Assembly: GCA_964614945.1 (NCBI GenBank)
Contig: CAZTNW010000001.1
Span: 248,001 to 312,000 of the forward strand
Length of the DNA: 64,000 bases
Source: CAZTNW01 sp964614945
Lineage (GTDB): Bacteria; Caldisericota; JANLFM01
Direction: 5' to 3'
The notes under the pieces were generated by a model. It did not search any database, was not told the DNA's origin, and saw nothing but the letters and a program-made list of their open reading frames with translations. How positions within the stretch are numbered: the first letter of the stretch is position 1; every line of letters begins with the position of its first letter. The translations under genes were made by a program, and so were the position numbers. Positions 42,359 through 52,322 of this stretch are shown piece by piece.

Positions 42359-44444
42359 GAAAACGAAGAGGGGCGTATTGTAACATCAGCCGTTTCTTAC
42401 CTACACGGGGAAAGACCACTTCCAGGATCATCTCTTCTCCCTCTCCTTCCCAGCCTTTTACCTCTCCCTCGCCCCAGGTAGCGTGCATAACTTTTTGACC
42501 TTTCACTAGCTGGAGTGAGGGAACAGCGGGCTCCTCAAAGAACAGTTCCTCGGGAATTTCATCCAGAAAACTCGAGCGATGCGAGGTGACACGTGAACCA
42601 AAGGAGAATCGCTTACGTGCCCAGGAAAAGTAAACACGTTTCTCAGCCCGGGTAATGGCAACATAACAGAGCCTCTTCTCCTCATCTATCTCGCTCTGGC
42701 TTGTCGCTCGATAATGCGGGAAAATACCCTCCTCTAATCCAATGATGAATACGACAGGGAACTCCAAACCCTTGGCGGAATGTACAGTCATCAGCGTAAC
42801 GCCCTCCGTCCGCTCCTCAAGCGAATCGAGGTCGGTGTAAAGAGCAACATGAGCGAGGAATTCCTCTATGGAGGCGCCGGGATTCTCCTCCTCAAATTGA
42901 GCAGAAAGGTTCAAGAGCTCACGCAAATTATCCAATCGATTTTGCGCCTCCAGAGTACTCTCCTGTTCCAGAACTCTAAGATAGCCTGAATCCTGAAGCA
43001 ACTCCTCCAACAGCTCACAGGGAAGCGCTTCCTCTCTGAGGCGCTGAAAAGAGCTCAGCATCATCTTGATCTGTTCGAATATCTGCTTGCCCCTTCCTCT
43101 GATCCCGCCCTCATCTGATATTCTCTCGAGACCCTGGTAGAGGTAAGGTCCGATATCCTCTGCTCTGGCACAGGTAGCGGGTCCAACTCCCCCCATCCAG
43201 CCGAGAATTCGGCGCAGGGAGACTGAATCGCGGGGATTGATGGAAAAGCGCAGCAGGGCGATGGCATCCTTGATTTCCTTTCTCTCATAGAAGCGCGATC
43301 CCCCCACAACACGGTAGGGGATCGCCCGGGTCAAAAGCGTCTCTTCAATCACCCGCGACTGGCTATTCATGCGGTAAAGAACGGCAAAATCTCCCCAGAT
43401 TCTGTTCTCCTCTGTCACCAATCGTTCCATCTCGTGCACGACAAAACGGGCCTCATCTATCTCATCGGTCGCCTGGTAACGGCTAAGGGGTTTTTGCACA
43501 TCCGGCTTCTCTGTCCACAGCTTTTTCTTGTGCCCACGAGCAAGGGAGGCGATGAGCTCATTCGCTGCGTCGAGAATCAGAGGGCCGGAACGATAATTCC
43601 TCTCCAGTTTGATAATTTTCGCCTGGGGGAAATCCTGAGTAAACCGATCTAGGAGAAACTTTACATCCGCACCTCTCCAGGAAAAAATTGCCTGGTAATC
43701 GTCTCCCACTACGCAGATATTCCTGTGCTGCAGGCTCAGGAGCCTCAGGAATTCGTATTGAGGCAGATTTATGTCCTGGAATTCATCGGCCATCACGAAG
43801 CGAAAACGCCTCTGATATTGTTTCAAAACTTGGGGCTGATTTTCCAAGACCTGCACTGCGCCAAGCAGTAGATCATCGAAATCGAAGGCATTATTTTCCT
43901 TCAGGATGTCCTGATATTTCTGGTATAACCGCGCAAAATCCTTCTCCTTCCGCAGACGGGCGAGCCTCTCTTCGTATTCTGCGGGTGTGACCATCTGATT
44001 CTTAACGCTTGAGATCCATTCTCGCTGTACTTGCACTTTTTCCCACCCCTGGGAAAAAGCCAGCCTCCTCTGCGCTTCTTTAATAACCTTATCTTGATCG
44101 TCCTCGTCCATGATAACGAAGTCGGGGCGGAACCCCAGCCAGTGGCACTCAACACGCAAGAAGCGAGCGCAGAGTGAATGAAAAGTACCGATCCACATTT
44201 CCCGGCAAGGGTACCCCAGTATTCTCCCTACTCGTTCCTTCATCTCTCGGGCAGCCTTGTTGGTGAAGGTAACAGCAAGGATGTTGTCGAGGGGCACTCC
44301 TTTCTCTACAACCAGGTATGCGGTTCGGTAGGCAATTACTCGCGTTTTACCGCTTCCCGCACCGGCTAAGACAATGAGGGGGCCTTCCGTGGTAAAAACA
44401 GCCTCTCGCTGTTCTGTGTTTAATTCCGCTTCCCAGTCGATCAT
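42351..44444 (-). CDS. pcrA: ATP-dependent DNA helicase PcrA/UvrD
   Basis: 697 residues. LAGAGSGKTRVI (Walker A), VTFTNKAAREMKERV, IGTFHSLC, MADEFQDIN (DEFQD in place of DEYQD), LERNYRSG, LMTVHSAKGLEF and CYVAITRAEKRVYFSWA, in the SF1A order. A C-terminal Tudor-like tail has GQKVMHATWGEGEVKGWEGEG, which contacts RNA polymerase in PcrA. Divergent from the M16 peptidase gene. Confidence 0.96.
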   Translation of the reverse strand: MIDWEAELNTEQREAVFTTEGPLIVLAGAGSGKTRVIAYRTAYLVVEKGVPLDNILAVTFTNKAAREMKERVGRILGYPCREMWIGTFHSLCARFLRVECHWLGFRPDFVIMDEDDQDKVIKEAQRRLAFSQGWEKVQVQREWISSVKNQMVTPAEYEERLARLRKEKDFARLYQKYQDILKENNAFDFDDLLLGAVQVLENQPQVLKQYQRRFRFVMADEFQDINLPQYEFLRLLSLQHRNICVVGDDYQAIFSWRGADVKFLLDRFTQDFPQAKIIKLERNYRSGPLILDAANELIASLARGHKKKLWTEKPDVQKPLSRYQATDEIDEARFVVHEMERLVTEENRIWGDFAVLYRMNSQSRVIEETLLTRAIPYRVVGGSRFYERKEIKDAIALLRFSINPRDSVSLRRILGWMGGVGPATCARAEDIGPYLYQGLERISDEGGIRGRGKQIFEQIKMMLSSFQRLREEALPCELLEELLQDSGYLRVLEQESTLEAQNRLDNLRELLNLSAQFEEENPGASIEEFLAHVALYTDLDSLEERTEGVTLMTVHSAKGLEFPVVFIIGLEEGIFPHYRATSQSEIDEEKRLCYVAITRAEKRVYFSWARKRFSFGSRVTSHRSSFLDEIPEELFFEEPAVPSLQLVKGQKVMHATWGEGEVKGWEGEGEEMILEVVFPRVGKKRLMLQYAPLRFLD

Positions 44445-44518
44445 TAACTCATTCTATCCCAGAGCGTCCCTCAGGAAAAAGGCAAAAGAAGGTATAATGG
44501 GAAAGAAAGAATGAAAGC

Positions 44519-45784
44519 ATGGCTAACCTGGTTTATTTAGATAACGGAATGCGTATGATCGTCCAGAACAGGAAGGAATCAGCCTCGGCTTCCATGGCCA
44601 TCTGGATTGGCTTAGGTTCGCGATTGGAGGAGCTCGAGAAAAGCGGCTCCTCTCACCTGTTGGAGCATTTGCTCTTTCAGGGTACAGAAAAACGCCCGAG
44701 CGCTAAGGCCGTCTCTGAATCGATTGAGGGGATCGGGGGAGTCATCAATGCCTTTACCGGACACGAAAGCACATGCTTTATCTGCAAAGTTCCTGCCTAT
44801 CGCCTGGAGCAGGCTTTTGATGTGCTCGTGGACATCATCCTCCACCCTCTTTTCCGAGAGGAGGATGTCATGAAGGAAAAGAGGGTGATCATCGAGGAAA
44901 TCAAGCTTCACAGGGACCAACCACAGGACCGGGCGGAAATGGACCTGTTTGAGCTTCTTTTTCCCAATCACCCGCTCGGCACAGATATCGCCGGCTCGGA
45001 GGAGAGCTTGAGAAAGCTCGAGCTCGCAAGCGTGCGCGGGCTGTGGAGTTCAAGCTACTGCGCCCAGAATATGGTAATCGCCCTCTGTGGCAATATTGAT
45101 GAGGAGAGGGTCGAGGAACTGACCAGGAAGTATTTTGCTCCTCTTGCCCCAGGAAAGCGCCCGCTGGCAAAACCGGTATCAGATCTGAAGCAAAATCGGT
45201 TCCGTGTAGAGAAAAAAGATACAGCTGAGGCTCATCTCTGCCTGGGTGGAATCGCCTATGATCGTTTCTCACGGAAGAAACACTCGCTTGACCTTCTCAA
45301 TGCGATATTAGGTGTCGGTGCTTCCTCTCGGCTCTACCAGGAAATTCGTGACAAAAGGGGCCTTGCCTATTACGTGCACTCTTCCCTCGATTACTTTCAG
45401 GACACCGGGTGCCAGGTCATCGAGGCAAGTTGCGACCCGTCAAACGTCCCCCAGGTTCTAGAGCTGATCTGGACCGAGCTGGAGAAGATCAAGGAAGAAG
45501 GGGTCCCTCCAGACGAACTGGAGAGAGTTAAGGAGTTTTTAAAGGGAGGCTTCGTGTTGCGTTTGGAAGATACACTCGCCCATGCTCTCTGGCTGGGGGA
45601 GAAGGTGCTCCACGAGAACAGAATCCCCTCGATAAAGCAAGAGGTGAAAAAATACGAGATTGTCAGCGTGGAGGAAGTTCAGCGAGTAGCGAAGGAAATA
45701 TTCCGCTGCGAAAATTACTCGGGGGTCGTCGTAGGACCCCTGGAGGATGATAGATGCTTTCAAGGTCTTCGTCTTTCAAACTAA
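44519..45784 (+). CDS. M16-family zinc metallopeptidase
   Basis: 421 residues. Inverted zinc motif SHLLEHLLFQG (HxxEH) at about residue 41, with the distal glutamate in HRDQPQDRAEMDLFELLF region (EEIKLHRDQ). Second half is the inactive M16 repeat (DKRGLAYYVHSSLDYFQDTG). A TATAAT (44493-44498) precedes it, without a clear -35 or ribosome site. Its tail overlaps the start of the NfeD gene by 31 bases. Probably degrades peptides or processes a leader. Confidence 0.92.
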   Translation: MANLVYLDNGMRMIVQNRKESASASMAIWIGLGSRLEELEKSGSSHLLEHLLFQGTEKRPSAKAVSESIEGIGGVINAFTGHESTCFICKVPAYRLEQAFDVLVDIILHPLFREEDVMKEKRVIIEEIKLHRDQPQDRAEMDLFELLFPNHPLGTDIAGSEESLRKLELASVRGLWSSSYCAQNMVIALCGNIDEERVEELTRKYFAPLAPGKRPLAKPVSDLKQNRFRVEKKDTAEAHLCLGGIAYDRFSRKKHSLDLLNAILGVGASSRLYQEIRDKRGLAYYVHSSLDYFQDTGCQVIEASCDPSNVPQVLELIWTELEKIKEEGVPPDELERVKEFLKGGFVLRLEDTLAHALWLGEKVLHENRIPSIKQEVKKYEIVSVEEVQRVAKEIFRCENYSGVVVGPLEDDRCFQGLRLSN

Positions 45785-47082
45785 TCGCTCATCTCCTTCT
45801 CGTCTTTGCCCTACTTTTCCCCGCACCCTCCAATGCTCAGAGCGACAACCAGATCCTCATTCTGACACTTGACGGTACGGTTAATCCTATATCGGCAAGG
45901 TACCTGAACGAGGAAATCTCCTCCGCTCAGGATAATTTCTCTTTGATCCTGATCGAGGTGAACACTCCCGGTGGAGGCGATCGTTCCATGCGCGAGATTA
46001 TCCAGGCGATGCTGCTCTCGCGGGTGCCGGTAGTGGTCTATGTATACCCGCCGGGAGCCCGCGCAGCCTCAGCAGGCACCTTTATTGCTTATGGAGCCCA
46101 TATCGCCGCCATGGCCCCGGGAACCAACATCGGGGCAGCGCATCCAGTAACGATAGGCGAGCAGCCCGAACAGACAACAATGGAGAAAATCACCAACGAC
46201 GCGGTCAGCTTCATTGTCAGCCTGGCGGAAAAGAATGGCAGGAACAGGGAATGGGCAGAAAAGGCAGTGCGGGAAAGCGCTTCGATCTCCGCTGAACAGG
46301 CCCTGGCTGATCAGGTGGTGGACATCTTAGCGATAGACAGATCGGACCTCCTACGGCAATTGCAGGGTCGCCTGCTAGAAATGGATGGCAGGACACTCAT
46401 TCTGGAGCTGGAGGGAGCTACAGAGGTCACCAAACCTCCCTCCCTCTGGAATCGTTTTCTCCAGGCGATAACTGATCCTAATATCGCCTATATCCTTCTC
46501 GTCATCGGCATTTATGCTATCATTGCGGAGGTTTTCCACCCTACCGTCGTGGCAGGGGTAATAGGCGCCATCTCCTTACTTCTGGCTTTCCTTGCCTTCG
46601 AAAGCCTGTCCATTAATTTAGTCGGGTTACTTTTAATTCTGGTATCTGTCGTACTCTTCATCCTGGAGATAAAAACACCCGGTTTCGGCATCCTCGGTGC
46701 CGGAGGGATCATCTCATTCATCCTGGGCTCTCTTATGCTCTTTGGTCCTCAGGGGTTTTATCCAACGTTGACCAGCGGCCTCTCCTTATGGCTCGTTGGA
46801 ACATTTGCGGTATTGAGCATGGCTTTCTTTTTCCTCGTTATCACGGCGGCAATTCGGGCTCGCAGTCGCCCAAATATAAAGCTGGAAATGGATTCCCTCA
46901 TAGATCAGGTAGGAGTTGCCTCGGCCGATATTAAACCCACAGGGACGGTTCTCGTCGGCGGAAGCTACTGGCGAGCCCGTTCGCTCTCAGGAGAAATAAA
47001 CAAGGGAGAGGAGGTAAAGGTCGTAGGAAAAGAAGGTTTTGAACTTCTGGTTGAAAGAAGGGAGAAAGAATGGAAGGAATAA
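45754..47082 (+). CDS. NfeD-family membrane serine protease (ClpP-like)
   Basis: 442 residues. Signal peptide (about 1-29, KLIAHLLLVFALLF, ends SNAQS), ClpP-class domain with LIEVNTPGGGDRSM and the catalytic serine in RAASAGTFIAYGAH, then four membrane helices (about 235-380) and a C-terminal OB-fold NfeD domain. Family members work with the SPFH protein encoded next, degrading stomatin or membrane proteins. Overlaps the stomatin gene by 13 bases. Confidence 0.93.
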   Translation: MLSRSSSFKLIAHLLLVFALLFPAPSNAQSDNQILILTLDGTVNPISARYLNEEISSAQDNFSLILIEVNTPGGGDRSMREIIQAMLLSRVPVVVYVYPPGARAASAGTFIAYGAHIAAMAPGTNIGAAHPVTIGEQPEQTTMEKITNDAVSFIVSLAEKNGRNREWAEKAVRESASISAEQALADQVVDILAIDRSDLLRQLQGRLLEMDGRTLILELEGATEVTKPPSLWNRFLQAITDPNIAYILLVIGIYAIIAEVFHPTVVAGVIGAISLLLAFLAFESLSINLVGLLLILVSVVLFILEIKTPGFGILGAGGIISFILGSLMLFGPQGFYPTLTSGLSLWLVGTFAVLSMAFFFLVITAAIRARSRPNIKLEMDSLIDQVGVASADIKPTGTVLVGGSYWRARSLSGEINKGEEVKVVGKEGFELLVERREKEWKE

Positions 47083-47948
47083 CCATTTTTTGGATCGTCC
47101 TCGCTGTCCTGTTATTCTTCATCATTATCCGCTGGGGGATCAGGATTGTGAGAGAGTACCAGCGGCTGGTCGTTTTCCGGCTGGGTAAATGCATCGGACA
47201 GAAAGGCCCTGGTATCGTTTTCCTGATACCCTTCATTGATGTACCCGTGCGGGTAGACCTGCGTGAACAGTACCTGGAGATCCCCCATCAGACCTGCATT
47301 ACCAAAGACAATGCCCCTATCTCCATCGATTTCCTCATCTACTCCAAAGTAGTGGATCCTACTTTGAGCGTGATCAAGGTGCAGACCTTCCTGGGAGCCG
47401 TGCAGGGGCTTGCTACAACATCTTTGCGAGCCGTAGTGGGCGATATTTCTCTGGACGATGTTCTGGCAAAAAGGGATCATATCAATGAGATACTGGCCAC
47501 CAAACTGGACATGGTCACAGAGGGTTGGGGAGTCAAGGTCACCCGCGTGGAAATCAGAGAGATCGTGCCGCCTAAAGACGTCTCCGAAGCGATGATCAGA
47601 CAAATGTCAGCCGAAAGGACACGGCGTGCACTTGTAACGGAAGCGGAAGGCAAGAAGGCCGCAGCCATCACTGTTGCGGAAGGAGAGAAACAGGCGGCCA
47701 TCCTTAAGGCAGAGGGAGAAAAGCAGTCGCGCATCCTGGTAGCAGAAGGATTCTCTCTCGCCTTAGATAAAATCTTCGAGATAGCGCAAAAAGTGGATAC
47801 TAACACCATGACCTTACAATATCTGGAAGCCTTAAAAGCACTGGGAGCATCTCCTTCCACGAAATACATATTCCCCCTGGAATTCACCAAACTGGTTAGC
47901 CCGATACTGCGTAATGTAGAGGGATCCACAGGGAAAAATAATCCGTAG
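47070..47948 (+). CDS. SPFH/stomatin (slipin) protein
   Basis: 292 residues. One N-terminal membrane segment (ITIFWIVLAVLLFFIIIRW), then the SPFH domain (REYQRLVVFRLGKCIGQKGPGIVFLIP), DVLAKRDHINEIL, and a coiled coil rich in AEGEKQAAILKAEGEKQ. Scaffolds membrane microdomains; the NfeD protease is the classical partner and is translated just before it. Confidence 0.94.
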   Translation: MEGITIFWIVLAVLLFFIIIRWGIRIVREYQRLVVFRLGKCIGQKGPGIVFLIPFIDVPVRVDLREQYLEIPHQTCITKDNAPISIDFLIYSKVVDPTLSVIKVQTFLGAVQGLATTSLRAVVGDISLDDVLAKRDHINEILATKLDMVTEGWGVKVTRVEIREIVPPKDVSEAMIRQMSAERTRRALVTEAEGKKAAAITVAEGEKQAAILKAEGEKQSRILVAEGFSLALDKIFEIAQKVDTNTMTLQYLEALKALGASPSTKYIFPLEFTKLVSPILRNVEGSTGKNNP

Positions 47949-48002
47949 GGGAGAGCTGGATTGTGGTATATTCGAACCATAACCCAAAGGAGGTTAGAGA
48001 GT

Positions 48003-48251
48003 ATGGCTTACCATATAACACAGGAATGCATCAGCTGTGGCGCTTGCGTCGACCCATGTCCAAACCAAGCGATCTCTCCCGGAGACCCCATCTATGTCAT
48101 TGACCCAGAAAAATGCACGGAGTGCGTAGGTTTCTACGATGAGCCCCAGTGCGCTTTAGTCTGCCCGGTAGGAGCTCCGCAGCCGGATCCTGATCAGAAG
48201 GAAACTCGAGAGGAGCTGGAGGCCAAAGCTGCAAAACTCAAGGCCAAATAG
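48003..48251 (+). CDS. 2[4Fe-4S] ferredoxin
   Basis: 82 residues from ATG 48003 with AAAGGAGGTTAGAGAGT upstream. Cluster ligands in CISCGACVDPCPNQAI and CTECVGFYDEPQCALVCPVGA; the second motif has the long CxxC(x8)C spacing of the Alvin-type ferredoxins. Carries low-potential electrons. Ends with a Lys/Ala helix. Followed by a strong terminator. Confidence 0.95.
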   Translation: MAYHITQECISCGACVDPCPNQAISPGDPIYVIDPEKCTECVGFYDEPQCALVCPVGAPQPDPDQKETREELEAKAAKLKAK

Positions 48252-48278
48252 CCCCGTTACTCTTATCTAATTGAGGAT

Positions 48279-48304
48279 AAAACCGCCCTGATCAGGGCGG
48301 TTTT
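48279..48304 (+). terminator. Rho-independent terminator after the ferredoxin
   Basis: AAAACCGCCCTG / CAGGGCGGTTTT form a stem around ATTG... a perfectly self-complementary 26-mer whose 3' arm ends in TTTT. It closes the M16-NfeD-SPFH-ferredoxin series just before the nucleotidyltransferase. Confidence 0.85.
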
Positions 48305-48313
48305 ACATAGGAA

Positions 48314-49714
48314 ATGAAAGAAGATCGGTTTTTAATGCGAGCGGTTCGTGCCCTTGCTCGTTCCCTGCGTATGAAGATCTATCTCGTAGGCGGGGCGGTG
48401 CGTGATGCCGTATTGAAAATGCCCCTGACTCAGGACCTGGATTTCGTGGTCGAGGAAGGTTCAGCGCTGAAAATGGCGCAGGCTCTGGCTGAGAAGCTTC
48501 AAGCTGGTAAACCCGTGCTCTTTACCCGCTTCGGCACAGCCCAGCTGGTCTGGAAGGGATGGAAAATCGAGTTCGTCGATGCTCGCAAGGAGTCCTATTC
48601 TGACAGTCGTAAACCGGAGGTGGAACCGGCCTCTCTACGGGAAGATCTGCTGAGACGCGATTTCACTATCAACACACTGATTAAGGACCTCGCAAACGGG
48701 AGGATTCATGACTTGCTGGGCATAGCTTTCCCCGATATCAAGCGAAGGATTCTGCGTACTCCATTGGATCCGGGACAGACTTTTCGTGATGACCCCCTCC
48801 GGATGTTACGCGCCGTGCGCCTTTCGCTCCGCCTAGGCTTTGTAATCGAACAGCGGACGGCAGAGGGGATTAAAAACCAGGCTTTCCTTTTAAAGAAGAA
48901 GGTGTCACCCGAACGCGTGAAGATGGAATTGGATGCCATCATGTCCTCTAAAAACCCAGTAGCGGGAATCGAGCTTTTGGAGAAACTCGGGCTTCTTGAG
49001 CAAATCCTTCCTGAAATCAGTCGCATGAAGGAAATCCCCCAGGATAAGAAAGATGCCCCTGACCTCTTTCTGCATACGATGAAATGCCTGGAGCGCCTGG
49101 CGCGAACAACGCAGGATCTCGATGAGCGTTATGCCGCACTCTTTCACGATCTGGGCAAGGTGAAGACCTTAAAGGAAGAGAAAGGGGTCGTCGCTTTCCA
49201 TGGACACGAGGAGGAGGGAGAGAAAATGGCAAAGAGCATTCTGGAGAGAATGCGGGCAGCACACGAGCAGACAGAAAAGGTTTCCTTCCTCGTGCGCTGG
49301 CACATGCTCCCTACTCAATACACAGGAGATTGGTCTGATGCGGCGGTCAAGCGATTCATTCGCCGCCTTGGCACTCACCTGAAAGCAGTCCTGCGTCTGG
49401 CGCGGTCGGATATTTACGGCCTGAAAAATCTCGAGCACAATTTCTGGCAGCTTGTAAATCGTATCGAGAAGATCGACCAGGCAGAAGTGCAGGCTATCAA
49501 TTCGCCCTTATCCGGGGAGGAAATCATGCACTATTTCAACCGCGGGCCCGGGCCCTGGCTCGGTGAAATTAAAAAAGAGTTAGTGGAAGCCATCCTAGAG
49601 GGGGAAATTAAGAATACGCCAGAGGCAGCTTTAGCCTATCTTCAATCCCGCTACGGGACAGGGAGCTTTCAGTCCATGCCCGGTGAGAGGGATCACAACG
49701 ACCTTTCCGGCTAA
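48314..49714 (+). CDS. cca: CCA tRNA nucleotidyltransferase with HD domain
   Basis: 466 residues. YLVGGAVRDAVL, QDLDFVVEEG (catalytic DxD), LLRRDFTINTLI, FRDDPLRMLRAVRLSLRLGF in the nucleotidyltransferase head, then an HD phosphohydrolase region (AALFHDLGKVKTL) and C-terminal helices. Adds or repairs the CCA end of tRNAs; poly(A) polymerase cannot be excluded. Both tRNAs in the window already encode CCA, so a repair role is likely. The 3' end overlaps the opposite-strand gene by 84 bases. Confidence 0.88.
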   Translation: MKEDRFLMRAVRALARSLRMKIYLVGGAVRDAVLKMPLTQDLDFVVEEGSALKMAQALAEKLQAGKPVLFTRFGTAQLVWKGWKIEFVDARKESYSDSRKPEVEPASLREDLLRRDFTINTLIKDLANGRIHDLLGIAFPDIKRRILRTPLDPGQTFRDDPLRMLRAVRLSLRLGFVIEQRTAEGIKNQAFLLKKKVSPERVKMELDAIMSSKNPVAGIELLEKLGLLEQILPEISRMKEIPQDKKDAPDLFLHTMKCLERLARTTQDLDERYAALFHDLGKVKTLKEEKGVVAFHGHEEEGEKMAKSILERMRAAHEQTEKVSFLVRWHMLPTQYTGDWSDAAVKRFIRRLGTHLKAVLRLARSDIYGLKNLEHNFWQLVNRIEKIDQAEVQAINSPLSGEEIMHYFNRGPGPWLGEIKKELVEAILEGEIKNTPEAALAYLQSRYGTGSFQSMPGERDHNDLSG

Positions 49715-50707
49715 ATCGCTCTTTTCCATTTTTTCCCAGGCAGCGATGGGAACAGCACTCGTAGGCTCGATATAAAAACCACTCCCGATCATTCTCCTCC
49801 AGGCCAAAAGAATTTCTTCATCGCTCACCTGGAGGACTCTTCCACCCGTGGCTCGCACTGCCTCTAAGACCTGCTCACTGCGGGGTGGATTTGCTATACG
49901 GATCCCCTCAGCAATCGTCTCTCTTCTTTTAAAAACGCCTCCTGTCCAGGAAGAGTAAAGTGGTGCGCAACCTGAGGCCTGAACGCCAACTAATTCAGGC
50001 AGCCGATTGATCAGACCGTGCTCTCTTAAACGAGAGAAACCTAGAAATAGGCCGAGCAATAGAGTACCGCTGCCAACCGGCAGGATCATGAGATCTGGCG
50101 CCTTCTTCATTTGCTCGAAAAGCTCCATGGCCATGGAGGCAACCCCCCAGAGAAAAAAGGGGCTCCAGCTGTGCCCGGCATAATAACTATCTCTGGCGCA
50201 ATCCTGCGCCTGGCGAGCCACTTCTTCACGCGTTCCCGCAACTTCTTGAACTGAAGCTCCATAGGCCTGAATCTGCTGCACCTTGGAGCGGGAAGCACTG
50301 GCGGGAACGAAAATGCGGCTGGGAAGGCCGGCTCGGGCCGCGTAAGCGGCAATTGAAGCTCCGGCATTGCCAGACGAGTCCTCCACCACGCTCTTCACTT
50401 TCCAAGCATGACAGAGCGATATGACCGCGGCCGCTCCTCGATCTTTGAAAGAACCGGTTGGCAAACAATACTCCAGTTTCAGGAGGGTATTACTTCCTTT
50501 ACTCAAAGGGACAAGAGGGGTCAAGGTTTCCCCGAGGGTAATTTGCTCCCCGGGTGGAAGAGGAAGCAGGGAAAGGTAGCGCCAGATACCGGGTTTCCTC
50601 GCAAAGAGCGGGGAGGTTGAGGAAACGATATAATCCAGAGGCCCTCCGCAGGAGCAACTCCAGCTCTGGTCATTCCAATTTTTTCCGCAAAATTGACACT
50701 CGAGCAT
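49631..50707 (-). CDS. Threonine synthase-like PLP enzyme
   Basis: 358 residues. N-terminal zinc-type CxxC pair (CQFCGK...CSCGGPLDY), PLP lysine in LPTGSFKDRGAAAVIS, DSSGNAGASIAAYAARAGL, and VGSGTLLLGLFLGF. This is the fold type II enzyme with the short threonine-synthase architecture. No other threonine genes lie nearby, so the substrate remains to be shown. Convergent overlap of 84 bases with cca, which has coding on both strands there. Confidence 0.85.
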   Translation of the reverse strand: MLECQFCGKNWNDQSWSCSCGGPLDYIVSSTSPLFARKPGIWRYLSLLPLPPGEQITLGETLTPLVPLSKGSNTLLKLEYCLPTGSFKDRGAAAVISLCHAWKVKSVVEDSSGNAGASIAAYAARAGLPSRIFVPASASRSKVQQIQAYGASVQEVAGTREEVARQAQDCARDSYYAGHSWSPFFLWGVASMAMELFEQMKKAPDLMILPVGSGTLLLGLFLGFSRLREHGLINRLPELVGVQASGCAPLYSSWTGGVFKRRETIAEGIRIANPPRSEQVLEAVRATGGRVLQVSDEEILLAWRRMIGSGFYIEPTSAVPIAAWEKMEKSDLAGKVVVIPLTGHGLKAPCPVAGLKIG

Positions 50708-50729
50708 CCTGGAACGTTAAATTTATTGT

Positions 50730-52322
50730 ATGCCAAAAGAGAAAAAAATCATCCTGAAAAATGGGTCGGTTTATCGTAACGGAATAGTACGACAGGAGGA
50801 TTTGGCCGTGGAGCGGGGGCTGATTACCGCAATCGGGAACAACCTCGAGGACCATCTCCCGGGCGAATGGGAGTGCATCGACCTACACAAATCCCTCGTG
50901 CTCCCAGCCTTTACCGACAGCCATATCCACCTCCTGGGGGTAGCCAATTCTTTCTCCACGGTTAATTTGAAAAAAGCGAAAAGCCTCGAAGCAGCGCTCG
51001 AGGAAATTCGGAATTTCCTGCCAGGGCTTGAAGCTGGAGAGTGGATCCAGGGAGGGCAGTGGGATAAGAATCTGTGGGAAAACCCCTCTTTCCCGAACAG
51101 GCAATCTTTGGATCGGATGACAAAAGATCACCCTGCCATGCTCTGGAGCAAGGACGGGCACTCGCTCTGGGTAAACTCGCTGGGTTTAAAGAAGTTAGGG
51201 ATCTCCCTTAATACTCCCGATCCCCCTGGTGGAAAAATCCTGCGCGATGAAAAAGGAGAAGCAACGGGGATCCTCCTTGAGAAAGCAGCCGATCTCTATG
51301 CTCCCAAATTCTCCTCCCTGAAAGGAGAATTGGAAATTAGAGGCCTCTTTCAAGCCAGCCAGCATCTTAATTCCCTGGGTATTGTGGCCTGCAACCATTT
51401 TTTCGCAGAAAAAGCCACAAGCATGCGCGATAGATTGTGCGAAATCAAACTTTCCCTACGCATTACGCTCTGGCCGGAGGTTTCCCAATTGCAGGACTTA
51501 ATCTCTAAGCGCTGGCTCAGCGGGGAAGGGAATGCCTGGGTACGCTTCGGAGGAGTAAAGATCTTTGCAGATGGTGCCCTCGGCTCTCAAACCGCTTACA
51601 TGCTTGAACCATACGCAGGCACAGAAAATGCTCGCGGCCTCTGCACGGTTTGTGAGCAGGATCTGCAGGATGATATCCGCAGAGCCATAGAAGCGCGTAT
51701 CTCCGTCTCGGTTCATGCTATCGGTGATGCAGCAGTGCGCATGGCAGTCGGTGCTTTCCTGCCTCACAGAGAGGAAAATCTGGCTCTCAGAAATCGGATT
51801 GAGCACGCACAAATCGTAGCAAGGGAAGACCTGACCAATCTTAAGGAGAGCAGGGTACTGCTCTCGGTGCAACCGATACACGCCACATCCGACAGGAAAA
51901 TGGCCCTGCGCTTATGGGGGGAGGAGCGCTGCCATCGAGCTTACCCCTATAATTCCTACGATCGGCGCGGCATTAAGCTCTGTTTTGGCTCAGATGCCCC
52001 AGTAGAAGATCCATCGCCGATTAAGGGTATTTACGCGGCTACCACTCGCCTTGCCCCTTTCGAGAGCAATGCGCCCTTCCTGTTGGAAGAAGCTGTCAGC
52101 CTAGAAAGGGCCTTGGATGCTTATACAACAAGCGGCGCCTTCTCCACATTCTTCGACGACATTCGTGGTGATATAGCTCTGGGCAAAAAAGCCGATCTGA
52201 TTGTCTTATCCGGAAATTTGTTCGAGCTTCCGCCTTCCTACTACCAGGATATCCGAGTACTCCTGACGTTCCTGGAGGGAGAAGTTGTCTATCAGGCTGC
52301 CTATTCCGGGATAACCATCTGA
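50730..52322 (+). CDS. YtcJ-type amidohydrolase
   Basis: 530 residues. TIM-barrel metal hydrolase: PAFTDSHIHLLG (HxH), FGGVKIFADGALGSQTA, SVHAIGDAAVRMAVG, RIEHAQIV, LCFGSDAPVEDPSPIKGIYAATTR, and the small-domain end LGKKADLIVLSGNLF. The group acts on amides, hydantoins or cyclic substrates; specificity unknown. Divergent from the threonine synthase-like gene, 22 bases apart. Confidence 0.92.
   Translation: MPKEKKIILKNGSVYRNGIVRQEDLAVERGLITAIGNNLEDHLPGEWECIDLHKSLVLPAFTDSHIHLLGVANSFSTVNLKKAKSLEAALEEIRNFLPGLEAGEWIQGGQWDKNLWENPSFPNRQSLDRMTKDHPAMLWSKDGHSLWVNSLGLKKLGISLNTPDPPGGKILRDEKGEATGILLEKAADLYAPKFSSLKGELEIRGLFQASQHLNSLGIVACNHFFAEKATSMRDRLCEIKLSLRITLWPEVSQLQDLISKRWLSGEGNAWVRFGGVKIFADGALGSQTAYMLEPYAGTENARGLCTVCEQDLQDDIRRAIEARISVSVHAIGDAAVRMAVGAFLPHREENLALRNRIEHAQIVAREDLTNLKESRVLLSVQPIHATSDRKMALRLWGEERCHRAYPYNSYDRRGIKLCFGSDAPVEDPSPIKGIYAATTRLAPFESNAPFLLEEAVSLERALDAYTTSGAFSTFFDDIRGDIALGKKADLIVLSGNLFELPPSYYQDIRVLLTFLEGEVVYQAAYSGITI

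Noticed and set aside
42272..42481. 69-codon plus-strand frame
   Set aside because: Antisense to the sORF, its promoter and the pcrA end; no motif.
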